Source of the DNA: Podocnemis expansa | Taxonomy: Eukaryota; Chordata; Testudines; Podocnemididae | Length of the DNA: 64,000 bases | Assembly (NCBI GenBank): GCA_007922195.1 | Contig: ML681998.1 | Location: 15,518,783 to 15,582,782, forward strand | Direction: 5' to 3' | Notes under the pieces: generated by a model | The model's input: the letters and a program-made list of their open reading frames with translations, nothing else | What the model was told of the DNA's origin: nothing | The model's database searches: none | Translations under genes and position numbers: made by a program | Part shown: positions 9,304 through 22,058 of the stretch, in pieces | Position numbering within the stretch: position 1 is the first letter of the stretch | Layout: the number at the start of each line of letters is the position of its first letter

Positions 9304-11316
9304 GTAGGTTGAATTACAGTAGCTACTATGTATGTGGTTCAGTTTAAAATATATTCAGTAAAATTTTCAAGCTGCTGTCTGTAGATCAATATTTACTTAA
9401 AATCATGATTGTATTTGCTGTCCATTGTGTTCCCATCTACATCTCTTTGGAGCTTTTTTCTCCTGTTGGTGAGCTGTTAGCGGATCTGGGAACGGATGAA
9501 CGGGTAACCTTTGCATTTCTGCAAATCACTGGGTTTGAGGAGACAACATCTCTATGAGCACATTCCTTTTTCCAGTGACTAGTCATTTAACAGTACCAGG
9601 ACTTAACTGAATTGCTTCTCCCTTTTAAAAATATTTCCAATCTTTTCTTTTGCTGACTGAATTTAGTGATATTTAAAATCATTCAAGATATTCTGTATCA
9701 AATTTAAATCTTCTTTTTAACCATTGAGATGCAAATTTTAACATACAGGAGTCATTGCAGATAGTCTCCAACTGCTTCGGTGGCAGCCTTCCTCTTTCTA
9801 CCGGGGCTGCACACAGAAAGACTAGTTCTATAGCAAAGTCCACTTCACAAATTGTGTGATTCCTTTTGGTGATTTCAATTTGTAGGTTGATGTCCAACAA
9901 TGTATACTTGCAGATATATGATGTTTCTGTCATATTCAGTTTCTTCACGTCATTTGTCAATTAATATTAGGACTCTCCTACTCCTTAGCTAAGCCATGGC
10001 AGGTCAGACTGTACTCGTTCAAGCCCAAAGAGAAGTTTTCAGTCTCCAAGGTTGTCAGGCCAGCCTCCAATTAACATCATTTTTATTTTATTTTTTAAAA
10101 AAAGTAATGCAAAGAATTTTATATAAATAATGCTAGTAAGTGCATGTAAATACAAATTAACTGTGGTTTGATTTACCTCACGAGCATGTATATACATATA
10201 TTTTTTTTTTATTATGGAGTCTCTTGTTACAAATGTGTAGTTAAGCTTGACTTCCATTTTGCACTGGGAGAAGAGATTCCGAATTTTTGTTACTTATAAA
10301 AAAAAATACATTTTTTCTTTTCAAAATGACAGCACCTACTCTTTGAGGACAGAATGAATTTTCTGGGAATTTGTAAGTAGATATTTAATTAAAGTTAGTT
10401 CAAAATGTGGTCCTTTTAAGAAACTTTTGATGTCAGTTTTGTCCTTGACCAAAACGATCTTAAGAATGGAATAATGGAGACTCATCAAACTTTTTACTAA
10501 TTAAAATGGATTAAAATCTTGTACATATGCTGTAGTGGAAGAAATAATGTTGAAATTAAATTATTTACTATTTTGTGTTGTTGTAGAAGGGGGCATTTCA
10601 ACTGCTTGGGTATCAGAGGAAGCTCAACAAATCACAACCTTTTTTTAAAGGCTGTCTTGCATGCAACATTTCTTATTGCTTGTTAATGAGTCAGAAGTGT
10701 GAGGGAGATGGGGTACATGTCAGGCATTCTCTTTGTTGGTGTTATATGTATTACAGTTGCCTCTAGAAGCTGCAGTCATGGACTTCCATACTGCTAGGTA
10801 TTGTACAAAAACAGGAAACTTTTTTTTTCTTTTCTAGATTATTTGGTCTGTTCCACTGCTGTATAAAGGTTTCTGTGGCTGCATGGTAATTGTCTGTGTT
10901 CAAAGGCTCTCTGCTATACTCAAGGCAGTTCTGCCAGGGAACTGAGGCAGAAATGCAGAGATCGCATACAACCAACAGGAATTTGAACTTAACTTCTACC
11001 TCTTTCTTATAGTGCTGATCTCACTAACACAGCTGTAGCACAGCTGTAGAAATCAGTAAGTCATTGTAAAGTAGGGAACAGATTCACCATATATTTTAAT
11101 AGTTTTATGCTGCTTTGGCAATGCAGAGCAGCTGTAAACCTTGGTTAATTGGCCAGTCCACTCTGTATGATTGGTCTTCTCTGGTGTATTGGTGAATCTG
11201 CCCTTAAAAGTTAAAATAACGCTCTAAAATTGTGATGGTATATCTTTCAATCATTAGATGTACTGAAAGGCAGCAGTCTTCTTGGGTTTCTTGTTTAGTG
11301 TTATTGTCTTTATAAT

Positions 11317-11508
11317 AAAACAAACAAGGAGTCCTGTGGCACTTAAAGACTAACAGATTTATTTATTGCATGAGAAAGCATCTGATGAAGTGGGATTTTC
11401 TCTCGTGAAAGCTCATGCGATAAATAAATTTGTTAGTCTTTAAGTGCCACAGGACTCCTTGCTTGTTTTGCTGCAGTAGGCTGACACAGCTATCCCTTTG
11501 GAACTTGT
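11317..11508. repeat. Fold-back SINE 1
   Basis: A sense piece of the SINE (CAAACAAGGAGTCCTGTGG from 11,321 to GCATGAG at 11,374) is followed after about 37 bases by the antisense copy of the same piece (CTCATGCGATAAATAAATTT from 11,412 to AGGACTCCTT at 11,460), then the antisense tRNA-like head to about 11,505. The two arms can pair over roughly 55 bases. There is no non-SINE sequence between the arms; the loop itself is SINE sequence (GCATCTGATGAAGTGGG). Confidence 0.8.
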
Positions 11509-11608
11509 CTTTTTAATAGATTTTAAAACCAAGATATTTGCAGGCAAAAACTACTTTAAAACTGAGAGTATGGATCAAAGGGCAAAAGGCATTACAAGGA
11601 TATAATAA

Positions 11609-11730
11609 GCAAGGAGTCCTGTGGCATTTTTAAAGACTAACAAATTAACTTGTCGCATTTAGTCTTTAAAAGTGCCACAGGACTCCTTGCTTGTTTTGCT
11701 GAACTAGATTAACACAGCTACCCCCATTAC
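11609..11730. repeat. Fold-back SINE 2 (near-perfect 32-bp stem)
   Basis: Left arm 11,609-11,640 begins GCAAGGAGTCCTGTGGCA; the right arm 11,659-11,690 is its complement with one mismatch in 32 positions; the loop is 18 bases. The antisense tRNA-like head (TGTTTTGCTGAACTAG...) follows the right arm to about 11,730. It lies only about 100 bp from fold-back SINE 1. Confidence 0.85.
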
Positions 11731-11889
11731 AAATTCAGGAAATTAATAAATTCCAAGTCCAGAGGAGTTGGCCTTACCTCTTATATAACACAAATATAGA
11801 ACTTCCCCAAAATAATGCCAAGAGCATATCTTCCAGAAGAAATCCTCTCTTGATTTAAGAATTGCCAGTGATGGGGAATTCACTGTGAC

Positions 11890-13870
11890 TTTTTGGAATT
11901 GTTAGAATGGTTAATTATCCTCACTATTAAAATTTACACCTTTTTTGCAGTCTCCATTTATCTGTTTTCATCTTCTAGCCTTGGATCTTGTTGTACCTTT
12001 CTCTGCTAGGTTGAAGAGACCAATGTCTAATATTTATTTCCCATGCAGGTACTTAAAAACTTTAATTAAATCCCCCCTTAATTTTTTTGTTAAGAGAAAG
12101 ATAGCTCAGTTACTAAAAGGCATGTTTTTTTCATCATTTAATTATTCTTATGGCTCTTCTTTGAACCCTGTCAAATCTATTAATAACCTTCTTGAGTTGT
12201 GGACACCAGAACTGGACGCACTATTCTGGCATTGGTCACACCAATACGAAATACAGAGTTGAAGTAACCTACTATTCCATCCCAATATTCCCTCATGCAT
12301 GCCTCCAAAGATTGTGTTAGTCCTTTTAGTCACAGTACTGCACTGGGAGCTCGTGTTCAGCTGATTTTCCACTGTGTCCTATAAATCTTTTTTAGAGTTG
12401 CTGCTTCTAAGGCTGGATCTCCTGTCTTTTAAGTAAGGCCTACATTCTTTGTTCCAAGATGTGTACATTGACATTTAGCCAGATTAAAACACAAATTGTT
12501 TGCCTTCAGCAGTTTACTAAGTGATTTGGATGACTCTAAATCAGTGATGGGTCCTCTTCATTATTTACTACTTCATCAGTTTTTGGATTATCTGTAAATT
12601 ACCAGTGCTGATTTTATGTTTTCTTCCAAGTCATTTATAAAAATATTAACTAGTATAAGGCCAACCACCAATCCCTGGGAGACCCATCAGCTGGAGCCCT
12701 GCGCAGATACAAATAAGTGGATCCGTATCCAACCTGCATCTGCAAGAAATTGCCTGCGGCTGTCTGTGTTGTATCCATGAATGCAGATATAATGCGGATA
12801 TCCGCTGATATCTGCATATTTGCAGGGCTCTACCCTCAGGAAACACAACCTTGTTTACAATTCCCAGTTTACAATTTCATTTTGAGTTCTATCAGTTATT
12901 CAGTTTTTAATCTATTTAATGTAGTATTAATTTGTATAGTTTGTTTTTAATTAAAATGTCATGTATTACCATGTCAAGCATCTTACAGGTGTGTAAGTAT
13001 GGTACATCAACACTATTTCCTTTACTAACAAAACTTGTAATCTTTAAAAAATGATATCAAATTATTTTGACAGGATCTGTTTTCCATACATCTGGGTGAG
13101 TGGCCTTAATTGTATTACTTTCCTTTAACTATTTATTGAGTACCTTATCAGTACCTCTATTATCTTGACCAGGATTAGTGGTAGGCCTCAGGTCTGTAAT
13201 TATTTAGGTCCCATTTACCTGTTTAAAATATTGTCACAATGTTATCTTCCAGTGTTCTGAAGCATCCTTAAAACTTACTGAAAATCACCATTAATAGCCC
13301 AGCAGGCTACTTAGCCTGCTATTTTAGAACTTCTGGATGCAACGTACCTGGGTGTGCTCATTTTAAAATGTCTAACTTTAGTAATTGTTATGTAACATTC
13401 TCCTGAGATTACCAGTAGAATTTAAATAACGTTATATGAGGTAGTTACATCATTTGTTTTTCCTGAAATACAGAATGGACGTATTTTTTGAACTTTTGCC
13501 TTTTCTGCATTATGATGATGGTTTTTTTTCTGCTATTTCCAGCTAGTAAAGGGCCAGTACCTTTTGTTCCTAATATAATTATATTCCTTTTAATTCTTCT
13601 GGCTGTAGATTTCTCCTTATATCCCTCTTGCTGCTCCTATTTATTTTCCACAATTTCTAGCTTTTGGTTTATATTCATTACTACAAACTTCCCTTCTTTT
13701 CCATGTTGTTTTTTTTATATTTTTTTAACTGCCTTCATTTCCCCTCTAAACTAGGTTGGTATTTTGACCGATATGCTCTCCTTTGCTTGTAAGACTGTGA
13801 CTTATGAGGCATATAGTAAAGTGTCATTAAACATTCTCAAATCATCATTATGTTTTTTTGATTAAAATGT
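11890..13870 (-). mobile_element. Old L3/CR1-like LINE, antisense (about 2 kb)
   Basis: The + strand reads as the complement of a CR1-clade LINE from its 3' part (CTTTGAACCCTGTCAAATCT near 12,160; GTTGTGGACACCAGAACTGG near 12,195, antisense of the QFW/P...ELQ region) through the RT active-site region near 12,600 to upstream ORF2 sequence near 13,800. It is heavily decayed and interrupted at 12,694-12,830 by a small DNA element. Confidence 0.65.
12694..12830. mobile_element. Small DNA element with GAGCCCTGC / GCAGGGCTC ends
   Basis: Ends GAGCCCTGCGCAGATAC and TTTGCAGGGCTC are inverted repeats. The interior is rich in GGATATCCGC-like and GCAGATA words. A longer relative lies at 61,277-61,893. 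It is inserted in the L3-like LINE. Superfamily not determined. Confidence 0.6.
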
Positions 13871-14267
13871 TTCTCCAAGCTGATTTCATTCAGAACTGTT
13901 TTCAGCGTTGCAAAATTGTCCCTTTCAGATTAGATCCAGTTAAGAGTACTTTTAAGAGAAATCCAAACATGTTAAGGTACAGTAATGCACAATTAGTGTT
14001 CCAACAACCTTAAAAGTCCCTTGTAGCAGTACCATGAAGAGAAATATAAGAAAAAGCTGCATGTCTTTAAAAATTAGTTTAATTTAGTCTGAGAACTGCA
14101 AACGTTAAAATGTCTTAATTACTCTTGTATGGCTGTTGCATGGCATCACTGTAGATATTATTTGTGAACCAGATTCTTGAATGTTAGGAAGATAAGTTTC
14201 ATTTGAATGTGGAAGCAGAGATAATATTTATCTACTTGTACCACAGGGATGTTGAGTATTTTGTAGA

Positions 14268-14420
14268 TTTTTTAAGGCTAACGGTGATCTTTAAAATCAT
14301 CTAGTCTGACTTCCTGTATAACACAGGCCAAAGAATCTAGCCCAACAATTTCTGCATTGAACCTGTATTTTCTGTTTGAGCTACAGCATTTATCTTTTAG
14401 TGTTTGGATAGTACATGTAA
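14268..14420 (-). mobile_element. LINE (CR1/L3-like) 3'-end fragment
   Basis: Contains AATCATCTAGTCTGACTTCC and TGTATAACACAGGCCAAAGA, the antisense of a common CR1/L3-type 3' untranslated sequence in reptile genomes (recognised from memory). No coding capacity. Confidence 0.5.
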
Positions 14421-16238
14421 AACAGTGTATGTATGAAGTATTAAACATTTAATTTAGTATAGTTACGAGAAATATTGTTTAACATTTCTTGTAACACTTA
14501 AATTAATGGGAAAAGATTCTATGGGAATGGAATGGGAATAAAAATAGACTCTTAGGATATTTGTTAAATTACTCAATGTGGTGCACACATTTGTTCTTTG
14601 CGGCCTCAGTTATCACTCTGAAGTACCACAACAAAGGGTTTGCATTCTATCACTGCAGAGACAATTATTTGTCCAGTTAGGATAACGTCAGACAACAGTT
14701 GTATCAACATTTCTTTGACACAGAAATGGTGACTTACCTTCTAAATATATAGGTAATCTGTGTCTCTGCATTTTACTCCACTTCCAACTTTCAGAAGTGT
14801 AGGTTCTTTTTTTTTCTTCAAAGGGGTTTTTGCATCTTGTAGGAAGCCTTGGACACAAATGGGATTTTGAGTAAAATCCATCTGTTAAATAATGGAAAAA
14901 AGCTATTTCAGAATGCCTTGTAAAGTAAACTTAGAAATCCCAGATGTAAAAACAAATCAGGGTCTAAATAAACATTTCTATACTGATGATTCGCATAGAA
15001 ATTAAATAGAAGAAGCCTAGCTTGCTCCTATAACTTAATTAAATTGCTGCTAGTATTAGCCTGTTATCTTCCTATGTGAAGACTTCACCAGTATGCTGTA
15101 AATTTTTTATTTTGTCTAGCTGTTGGAGAGCATGGTGCTTCTTATTGTTACCTGCTTGTTTCTTGTGGGCTCTTGCAAAGCAGATATAAAATGTTTGTCT
15201 CCACTTGTTACAGGCAGCAAAATGCAGTAATTCCTGTAGTTAAATTTGCTCTACACTGTCCATTCATTATAAGATTTTGTTTTGCGCTGCATGTAACTTT
15301 GTCAAAAATAGACAGTCCGGGTTAAAATGTTCTTTCTAAATGTTTGCTCAAGGCTAATTGTTTGTTTTTTTAAGGTAAAATGGTAGGTAAAAAAATTTTT
15401 TTTTTTTTTTTAAGGCAAAATGGTTCTTCTGTTTCTGAGAATGAGGTGATTGAATAATAAATTTTGTGCAATATTTAAAAAAAAAACCAAACTTATTACT
15501 GTTTCCTTGAGAAAATCTAGAGGTTTCATGCTCTGGAACATGGATTTGAGATTGACAAGAGAGTAAGTCTCCCAAATGTCAGGGATGTACCACTTGCTGT
15601 CCATGTGAAAATTCATCCACATTTAGTGAAGTTGTAAGCCTCTGAAAATTGCAGGTTTCACGTGATCGGCAGAGGTTTGTGAGCTTGAAAGCTATCTGTC
15701 TCCATTGAATGTGCTACATTCCCTCATAGCTCCTATGTACTTCTTGGATAAAGAGGAAGCAGCTTGACTGGAATGCAAATGGAGAGGTGTGAGGTCTAAA
15801 GTAGAACGAGGAAGAGATGTGAGGGAAGAGAATGCTAGGAGCTTGGCAGGAAAGGGGGTGAAGAGTAAGAGCTGGGAGTAGGGTACAGTGGCAGGCATAG
15901 TGAGGGTGCGGACTCCTGTGGGTAGGGTGGATTAAAAACAAGGTTGGGAGAAAGGCAGAGACCCAGGATTCGTGAAGACAGGAATAGAAGGATGAGGGGT
16001 GATGTGCAAGAGCAGAGGCGAGGGTATGGGGCAGGGGCTGAAGCAGAAAGGAACCACAAAAGTATGCGGAGTATGGGATGGAAGAGTCTGATGACTAGAG
16101 GAAAAAACTCCGCTATAACCAGGAGTTGAACCCAGAAGCCAGAGTTTTAACGTTTTGTTGTCTGGCATGTAGTAGAGATCTGTGGTGTGGCTCTAAAAAT
16201 CTGAGTTTTGCTATAATCTATAAGGGATTATTCTAAAG

Positions 16239-16790
16239 CAGGCATGGCCAAACTGTGGCTTGGGAGCCACATGTGGCTCTTGAATGAAAAAGTATGGCTC
16301 CTGGAAGAACATTAGGAAAGCAGTCTCAGCCTAGGAGTTGTAAATCTCCTGCCCTGAGTATGCTCAGAGCATGCTTGGGGCAGGAGTGGAGCCCCAGACA
16401 GTGCCTAGCCTCACGAGTGGCCAGGTAAAGGGGCCCAGCCTGGAGGAGCCAGTGTCAGGCCCTGGGGGTTCAGGAGGGGGTTGGGGATGGCGGGGAGAAG
16501 CGCAGTATGGTTGGGATTCTAAAAAACTTGCCACTAACCTGGGGTCTTCTACATCGAGCCACAGCTAAGCTTTTACTGTATAGGCCTAGTTTTCAGTAAT
16601 TATCAGAATCTGACATTAGTAGGATCAATATTTGCCCTGTTTTTATGATAAAATTAAAGTGTGCAATGAATTTTAAACTGAGTGATTTTGGAATAGGTAA
16701 AAGTATATGGCTATAAGCTTCAATGCGGCTCTCGAAGGTTTAATAATAAACTTGTGTTTCTCTTAAGATCCATAAGCTTGGCCACCCTGA
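16239..16790. mobile_element. hAT-type element, CAGG..GGCCAAAC family (about 550 bp)
   Basis: Left end CAGGCATGGCCAAACTGTGG, right end GCTTGGCCACCCTG(A). The flanking word TTCTAAAG occurs at 16,231-16,238 and 16,791-16,798, an exact 8-bp duplication. A shorter member of the family is at 39,970-40,156. The GC-rich middle (about 16,340-16,510) has no transposase. Confidence 0.85.
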
Positions 16791-18704
16791 TTCTAAAGGA
16801 TGGAATTTTTTGGTGTTTTTTCCAATCAAAAATTAAAGATGAAACCAAAAAAACTCCTTAAAATTACATCCAAAATAATGAATAATGGTAAGATGGCAAA
16901 GATGAGCACTCCAAAGTTAGAAAATGTCAGAATTAAGGTTGCACAGGGACTTCTGACTCAGTTATTGCACAGACAAGACTGTGCTCTCAATTTTAAGCAG
17001 GGTTGTGTAGTGAAGGGGGCTGTTGTCTGTAGAATCAAAATTTTTACAGGTCTCCTCTGTGTGCCCTTCATTTTTTGGGCACCGAACTTGAAACATTTGA
17101 GCACTGATTTGCAGAAATGCTGAGTACGCTCATCTGTAACTGAGGTCAATTGGAGTTGTGCTTTGAGTGTACAAGTAGTATAACATGCTAAGTACTTGTT
17201 TTAAAAAAAAGGCCCTTGGCCTCTTAAATTGGGCATCGGAGATTAGTTAACACTTTTGACAGCTTTGACTTTAATCTTTGTGCCTTATTTTCACAATTGT
17301 AAAATGGGGATAGTCGTACCACTTCACCTCCCATCGGTATTGTGGAGATCAATTCTATTATACTGGTAAATTACAGGCTACTATAGAAAAGCCCATGAGG
17401 AATTTAATTCTCAGCTCTGTGTAGAGCTTAGATTCTAAGCAGTAAATAATATCTGGGGCCATACACTGAATGATGAGGATTAAAAACAAATACTATATTT
17501 AGAACATGCTCATTCAGTTAGTACCATCCATCCTGCAAATAGCATGAGGCAGGGGTTATGTGAAAGAAGTATGCAACTGGGAAATTAGACTGTTCATAAT
17601 GTCTACACACATGGGGCCAAATAAATGGTTGCCCAGTGAACATTGATTATAGCACTTCCAAATCTTTAAGTGGTTGACTTTGCAACCTATATGTTCTTTT
17701 AACGTCATCTTTTAAAATATATTTTTTGTTTTAAATTTGTTTAAAAATTATAGAAATGGAACCGTCTTAATGTATTTCACCCTGCGTGTGTTCTTGTTGT
17801 ATATGCGGTGTGTAGAGAAACTCTCGTCAGTATGTCAGATAAACTACAAAGTAAATCTTCGAAGTGTGGAGTGTTATCCTGATTTGATTATTCTTCTCAC
17901 CCTGACCACCTGTCCTCTTGCTTGGTTTGCTCCCTTAACCTTGAATATCATGTTAAAATAGGAGGAAAAGGGAATAAACTCATTTTTTAATAGAAAAGGC
18001 AATGAACAAGATACATAATGCCTGTTATTCTTTAAGTATTTGCTCCATATTTATTGTCATTTTTTAATGTCTGTCATTTGATTTGGGCCTGTTTCTAAGA
18101 TCTACTAACACACACAGCTGTCTTTGATGTTTGAAAAAGTTTTCTGGGGCAAACAATGCTTCCACCACCATGACTTTTTTTTTTTTTTTTTTTTTAAACT
18201 ATTCATCTGTAAAGGTCTGTGCATCCTCAAGTCGCTTTTAAAATAATACCATGCACTGTGTGTATGAATATAATTAATTTGCATGTTGTTAATTTAAGTA
18301 TGCTGTAGTTATGTTTTTAGAGTGGTGATACTTTTCACTGTAATTGCATGTGAGATTGTGTTTTAAACCTTCTTTAATGATCAGGGCCATAGTATGGTCA
18401 GATGTTTCCTTTGAACAGATGAGCATAGTAAATGTGTGTAAATGCATGTGGCCAATTATTAGCAAAAGTGTCAAGAATTAGGCCATAATGACTGATTGCA
18501 GGGGGGAAAAAGAACTCTTGAGAATTTAGGAGAGGAGGGATGGGGTGGAGAAAGGGGGCAGTGATAAGATTTCTCTCTCTTCTTTTTTGTAAAACAGTAA
18601 ATTTGTCCTTGACAATTCTGATTTTGTTTTAATATCTAGTTGATAATATCTAAATTCATATTTTCATACATATATTTTAATAGCTAATTAATTCACATTT
18701 TTAG

Positions 18705-18848
18705 GAGCTGAAGCTACCATTTACTTTTCTAAGTGGACATATTCATGAATTACGAATCCACGTACCATGGACAAAACTAGGCTCAGAACCAGTTGTCATC
18801 ACAATCAATACAATGGAGTGTATTTTGAAACTAAAGGATGGAGTCCAG
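18705..18848 (+). CDS. VPS13B: VPS13B exon 3: second coding exon (residues 50-97)
   Basis: The exon follows a TTCACATTTTTAG acceptor (AG at 18,703-18,704) and ends at CAG|GTAAGA. Its 144 bases encode 48 residues, starting ELKLPFTFLSGHIHELRIHV and ending ...ILKLKDGVQ. In frame with the exon ending at 9,303 it continues the Chorein_N domain exactly as in known VPS13B proteins (known family, matched from memory). Both flanking introns are phase 0. The following intron is longer than 45 kb: no coding segment resembling the next part of VPS13B (the stretch leading to the PPGYVQSLIRRV-type motif) was found downstream, so later exons must lie beyond the window. Confidence 0.97.
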
Positions 18849-19345
18849 GTAAGAAGCCTTTGATGAGTTTATACACAATAGAATTATTAAAACTGAGGGT
18901 TTTAAAAAACTGATAAATAATTAATGTTTTATTAGAGGAAGGCAAATGATATTTTTTGTTTGGCATGTCTGTCTAAAAGTCTTTCTCTGCATTGAAGACA
19001 TAATCAGGGTTGGTATCAGAGGGGGTGTCATGCTTGCTGTTTAAATTTTTCCTATTCTCTCACTTTATTTGCTGTAGTGTTGTATCTGCAGGTGTAAAAG
19101 TAGGTTAATAGCACACTCTGCCAAAATATTCTTGTGACTAGGCAGCAAATGAATCTCAAGAGCAACATAGCATCTTAAGTGCTTCCAGCATCTTCTGCCA
19201 CCCAAGAAGCTGTGTCCCACTGCTGGATTAAGTTATACAGAATATTTCTAGGTTGAGTCTTCAAGAGATATATTAATATATAGGAGTGTTCTGTTAAAGT
19301 TTCTATTTTTCAGTATACCATAACAGTCTTTTCTGTTTTGATGTA

Positions 19346-19713
19346 CAGCTAGTCCTCACTTAGTGACCTACTCGTTTAGTGACCCCTCAGAGTTATGACC
19401 GGCTCTCTGATGAGTTGGTATTATGGCGATGTACGAGAACTCACATCAACTCTCTCAGATTACCTATATTTACAGTACACTATGCAAACTAAGTTCAGTA
19501 CATTAGAGCTTAAAACATTTAAAATATATATGAAAAATGTTATAAATGATGCAAAGGTGACATTAAAACTATCTACCGATGGTTGAAAAACCCACTACCA
19601 GTAAAGTACATTATGCCTGAAATACCGGTAAGGGCTGCTCCTCGTTTAGTGACCAATTCGTTTATCAACCAGGTTTCAGGAACGGAACCCGGTCACTAAG
19701 TGAGGACTACCTG
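19346..19713 (+). mobile_element. Tigger/mariner-like MITE, copy B (368 bp)
   Basis: Inverted copy of the element at 3,141-3,508. Ends are CAGCTAGTCCTCACTTAGTG and, on the other strand, CAGGTAGTCCTCACTTAGTG, with TA on each side (19,344-19,345 and 19,714-19,715). Same length as copy A and nearly identical sequence, so both moved recently relative to the LINEs around them. It lies about 500 bp downstream of VPS13B coding exon 3. Confidence 0.8.
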
Positions 19714-19765
19714 TAATAAGTTATTTGCTATAAGTATGAAGTCTTCCTGGAAAGTTTGAAGGGGA

Positions 19766-19912
19766 CAGGCATGTTAGTCTAGTTCAGTAAAATAAACAAG
19801 GAGTCCAATGGCACCTAAAGACTAACATATATTTGTTGTGGGGTTTTCTGCTGGGCAATCTCAAGAGATAAATATATTTTTTAGTCTTTGAGTGCCCCAG
19901 GGGACTCCTTCT
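19766..19912. repeat. Fold-back SINE 3
   Basis: Sense head and body (GTTAGTCTAGTTCAGTAAAA at about 19,773, then AAGGAGTCCAATGGCACC and AAAGACTAACATATATTT) run into the antisense body (AAATATATTTTTTAGTC from 19,870, then GTGCCCCAGGGGACTCCTT to 19,910) with about 36 loop bases. More diverged than the other fold-back copies, hence older. It lies 50 bp from MITE copy B. Confidence 0.75.
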
Positions 19913-20104
19913 TAGTGTTCTTGGAAGACATTGTGTCTTTTAAAAGCATTTTATTTAGTTTTTGTGACAGGCATATAGTATTTCATGTCTCTAAAATTTT
20001 CATTCCACCACAGCAAATTTGGTATCACATCAGCAGCTGGATGTCCTTTTCTTTTGCATATATGTTAGCTAAAAAAAGTTCTAAGCTTTGTGAAATATGC
20101 AGTA

Positions 20105-20443
20105 CAGTAGAACCTCAGAGTTATGAACACAAGTTACAAACTGATATCAGTCAACACATCTCAGTTGGAAATGTAAGTACACAATCATGTAACAGCAGAG
20201 ACTGAAGGGGGAAATAAAAAAAAGCAAATACAGTACTTATTACATGTGAACTACTTAAAAAAAAAAAAAAAAAAAAAAAGGGAAAGCAGCACTTTGTTTT
20301 TTGAATAGCAAGATTTCAAAGTTGTGTTAAGTCAATGTTCAGTTGTAAAACTTCTGAAGGAAAAGCCATAATGTTTTGTTCAGAGTTACAGGCATTTCAG
20401 AATTATGAACAACTTGCATTTGCATAACACTGAGGTTCTTCTG
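20105..20443. mobile_element. Tigger/mariner-like MITE of a second family (339 bp)
   Basis: TA-flanked element with inverted ends CAGTAGAACCTCAGAGTTAT (left) and CAGAAGAACCTCAGTGTTAT (right, read on the minus strand). The interior repeats the GTTATGAAC / AGAGTTAC theme and holds a long A run (20,257-20,279). No transposase is present. Superfamily assignment rests on the TA duplication and TIR style. Confidence 0.75.
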
Positions 20444-22058
20444 TAGTGTCTTGCCATATTTTAGCGTTCATTATCTATCCATCAATGGATATTTGGGAAC
20501 ACTTCAATAGTAAAGCATGCTTTAGTTGCAGGTTTCGTATTTTGTCTAAATATATAATTCATTTCAATAGATACTCCAATTATATTTAGTTTAGAGCCTT
20601 GGGACATAAACGTGAGATGTACAGATCTCCTATGGAACTTTCACAATTTGCTTAATGAGCTGTTAATATTTGATACCCATATTCAAATATCTGAAAGTAA
20701 TTACGTTAGAGAACACTTCTGCTTTACATTTATATGATGAATGTTCTGTGATGAAAATCAATCTATTTCTGGAATTAGAAAATTTTTTGTTGTTAAAAAC
20801 CTGGTCCTGGTTATGCCACCCATGCAGTGTTCTTTCTCTCCCTGTCTATTTAATATACATATCTATATATTTTACATGTGTATGTATAAACAACATCCAG
20901 ACACTAAGTATTTTTTCAATGCGAAGGTGGAGGATTCAACACCAGATGTCCCATAAGAATCACATTTTAGAAGCAGCAAATTACAATTAATTATAGATGC
21001 TGTGGAAGAAGATTTGTAACACATGACTTTGAGCAACCCAGAACTAATATCTGATATTGGACCATGCAGATGGCTACTGCTGGTGTGATCAGATTTCCTG
21101 CTTGCATGGTATTTGAAACTTAAATTTTGTGGTGCATGCAGCAAAAGGTCAGATGTCATGAATGTAAAGCACTCTCAAAACAAGTATTTGTTACAGATGT
21201 TTAAGATTCAGAGGCAAGAAAGGATTTCTGAAAATTACAACTGACATTTGGACAAATTATTCAGTGGTATGTACACTCTGGAGAGTAACACTTGGGTCTG
21301 TGCCAATTACAGGGTTTATCTTAAGCAATAAGAATGCAAATGAAAACATTTTGTTGTTTGTTAGGGGTTTATTTTTAGGAACCTATCGGTTTAGTTTTTT
21401 TATTTTATGAAAAAATACTTCTATTAGAGATTGTGCTAAAGAAAAAATAACCATACCTAATGACTTCCATGTCAAATTCATGTAAGTATTTTTAGGCTAT
21501 TTTAATTTGTGCTGTGTAATTGTAGACTGAAAGGCAAAGACAAAGCGTTTTATCATCAAAATATTTAGTTATTAGAAATTAATATTAAAATGTACCCGTA
21601 GTGTAATAGGTGAAATATCTCCTTAAAACACTGATGGTGGAATGAACTTTTTAAAACATTTTATTTTGAATTAACTATCAACTTAAACAATTGCACCAAA
21701 GATGTGCAAATCACCAAGATAACAGAAAAACACTATATCCACTGTTAATTCTCAAAAGTTATGGGCTGAATTCTGCTTTTCCTGCCTCAGGCAAAATGTC
21801 TACTGGAATCGTGAGTAGCTTTGTCTGAGCAAAGTGTATGCAGTCTTTGGCTCTAAGTTACAACCATGAGAACCTGTGGAAAAGAGGTGAAGTTAGCTGG
21901 ATTTCTGATTAATGTTACCTTAGGTGTGCAAAGGAAGTAGAGGGAGATGGTTTTAAAACTTGATAGCCCTTTGGGTCTCTATGGAAAGGAAGCTCTGATC
22001 TTGTAGTGTGCTTTTGTGCATGCCACACCATGGGGATCATACACCTGCAACTCTAGGA

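Larger units (their letters stand above)
9304..18704 (+). other. VPS13B: VPS13B intron 2 (9.4 kb)
   Basis: Bounded by the GT at 9,304 and the AG at 18,703. Recognised contents are two fold-back SINEs (11.3-11.7 kb), an old L3/CR1-like LINE in antisense (11.9-13.9 kb) with a small inserted element, a short LINE 3' end (14.27-14.42 kb) and a hAT element (16.24-16.79 kb). The stretches 9,304-11,310, 13,870-14,265, 14,425-16,230 and 16,800-18,704 are AT-rich intron in which I identify no gene or named repeat. A purine-rich tract lies at about 15,780-16,060 and a T run at about 18,174-18,195. Confidence 0.85.
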
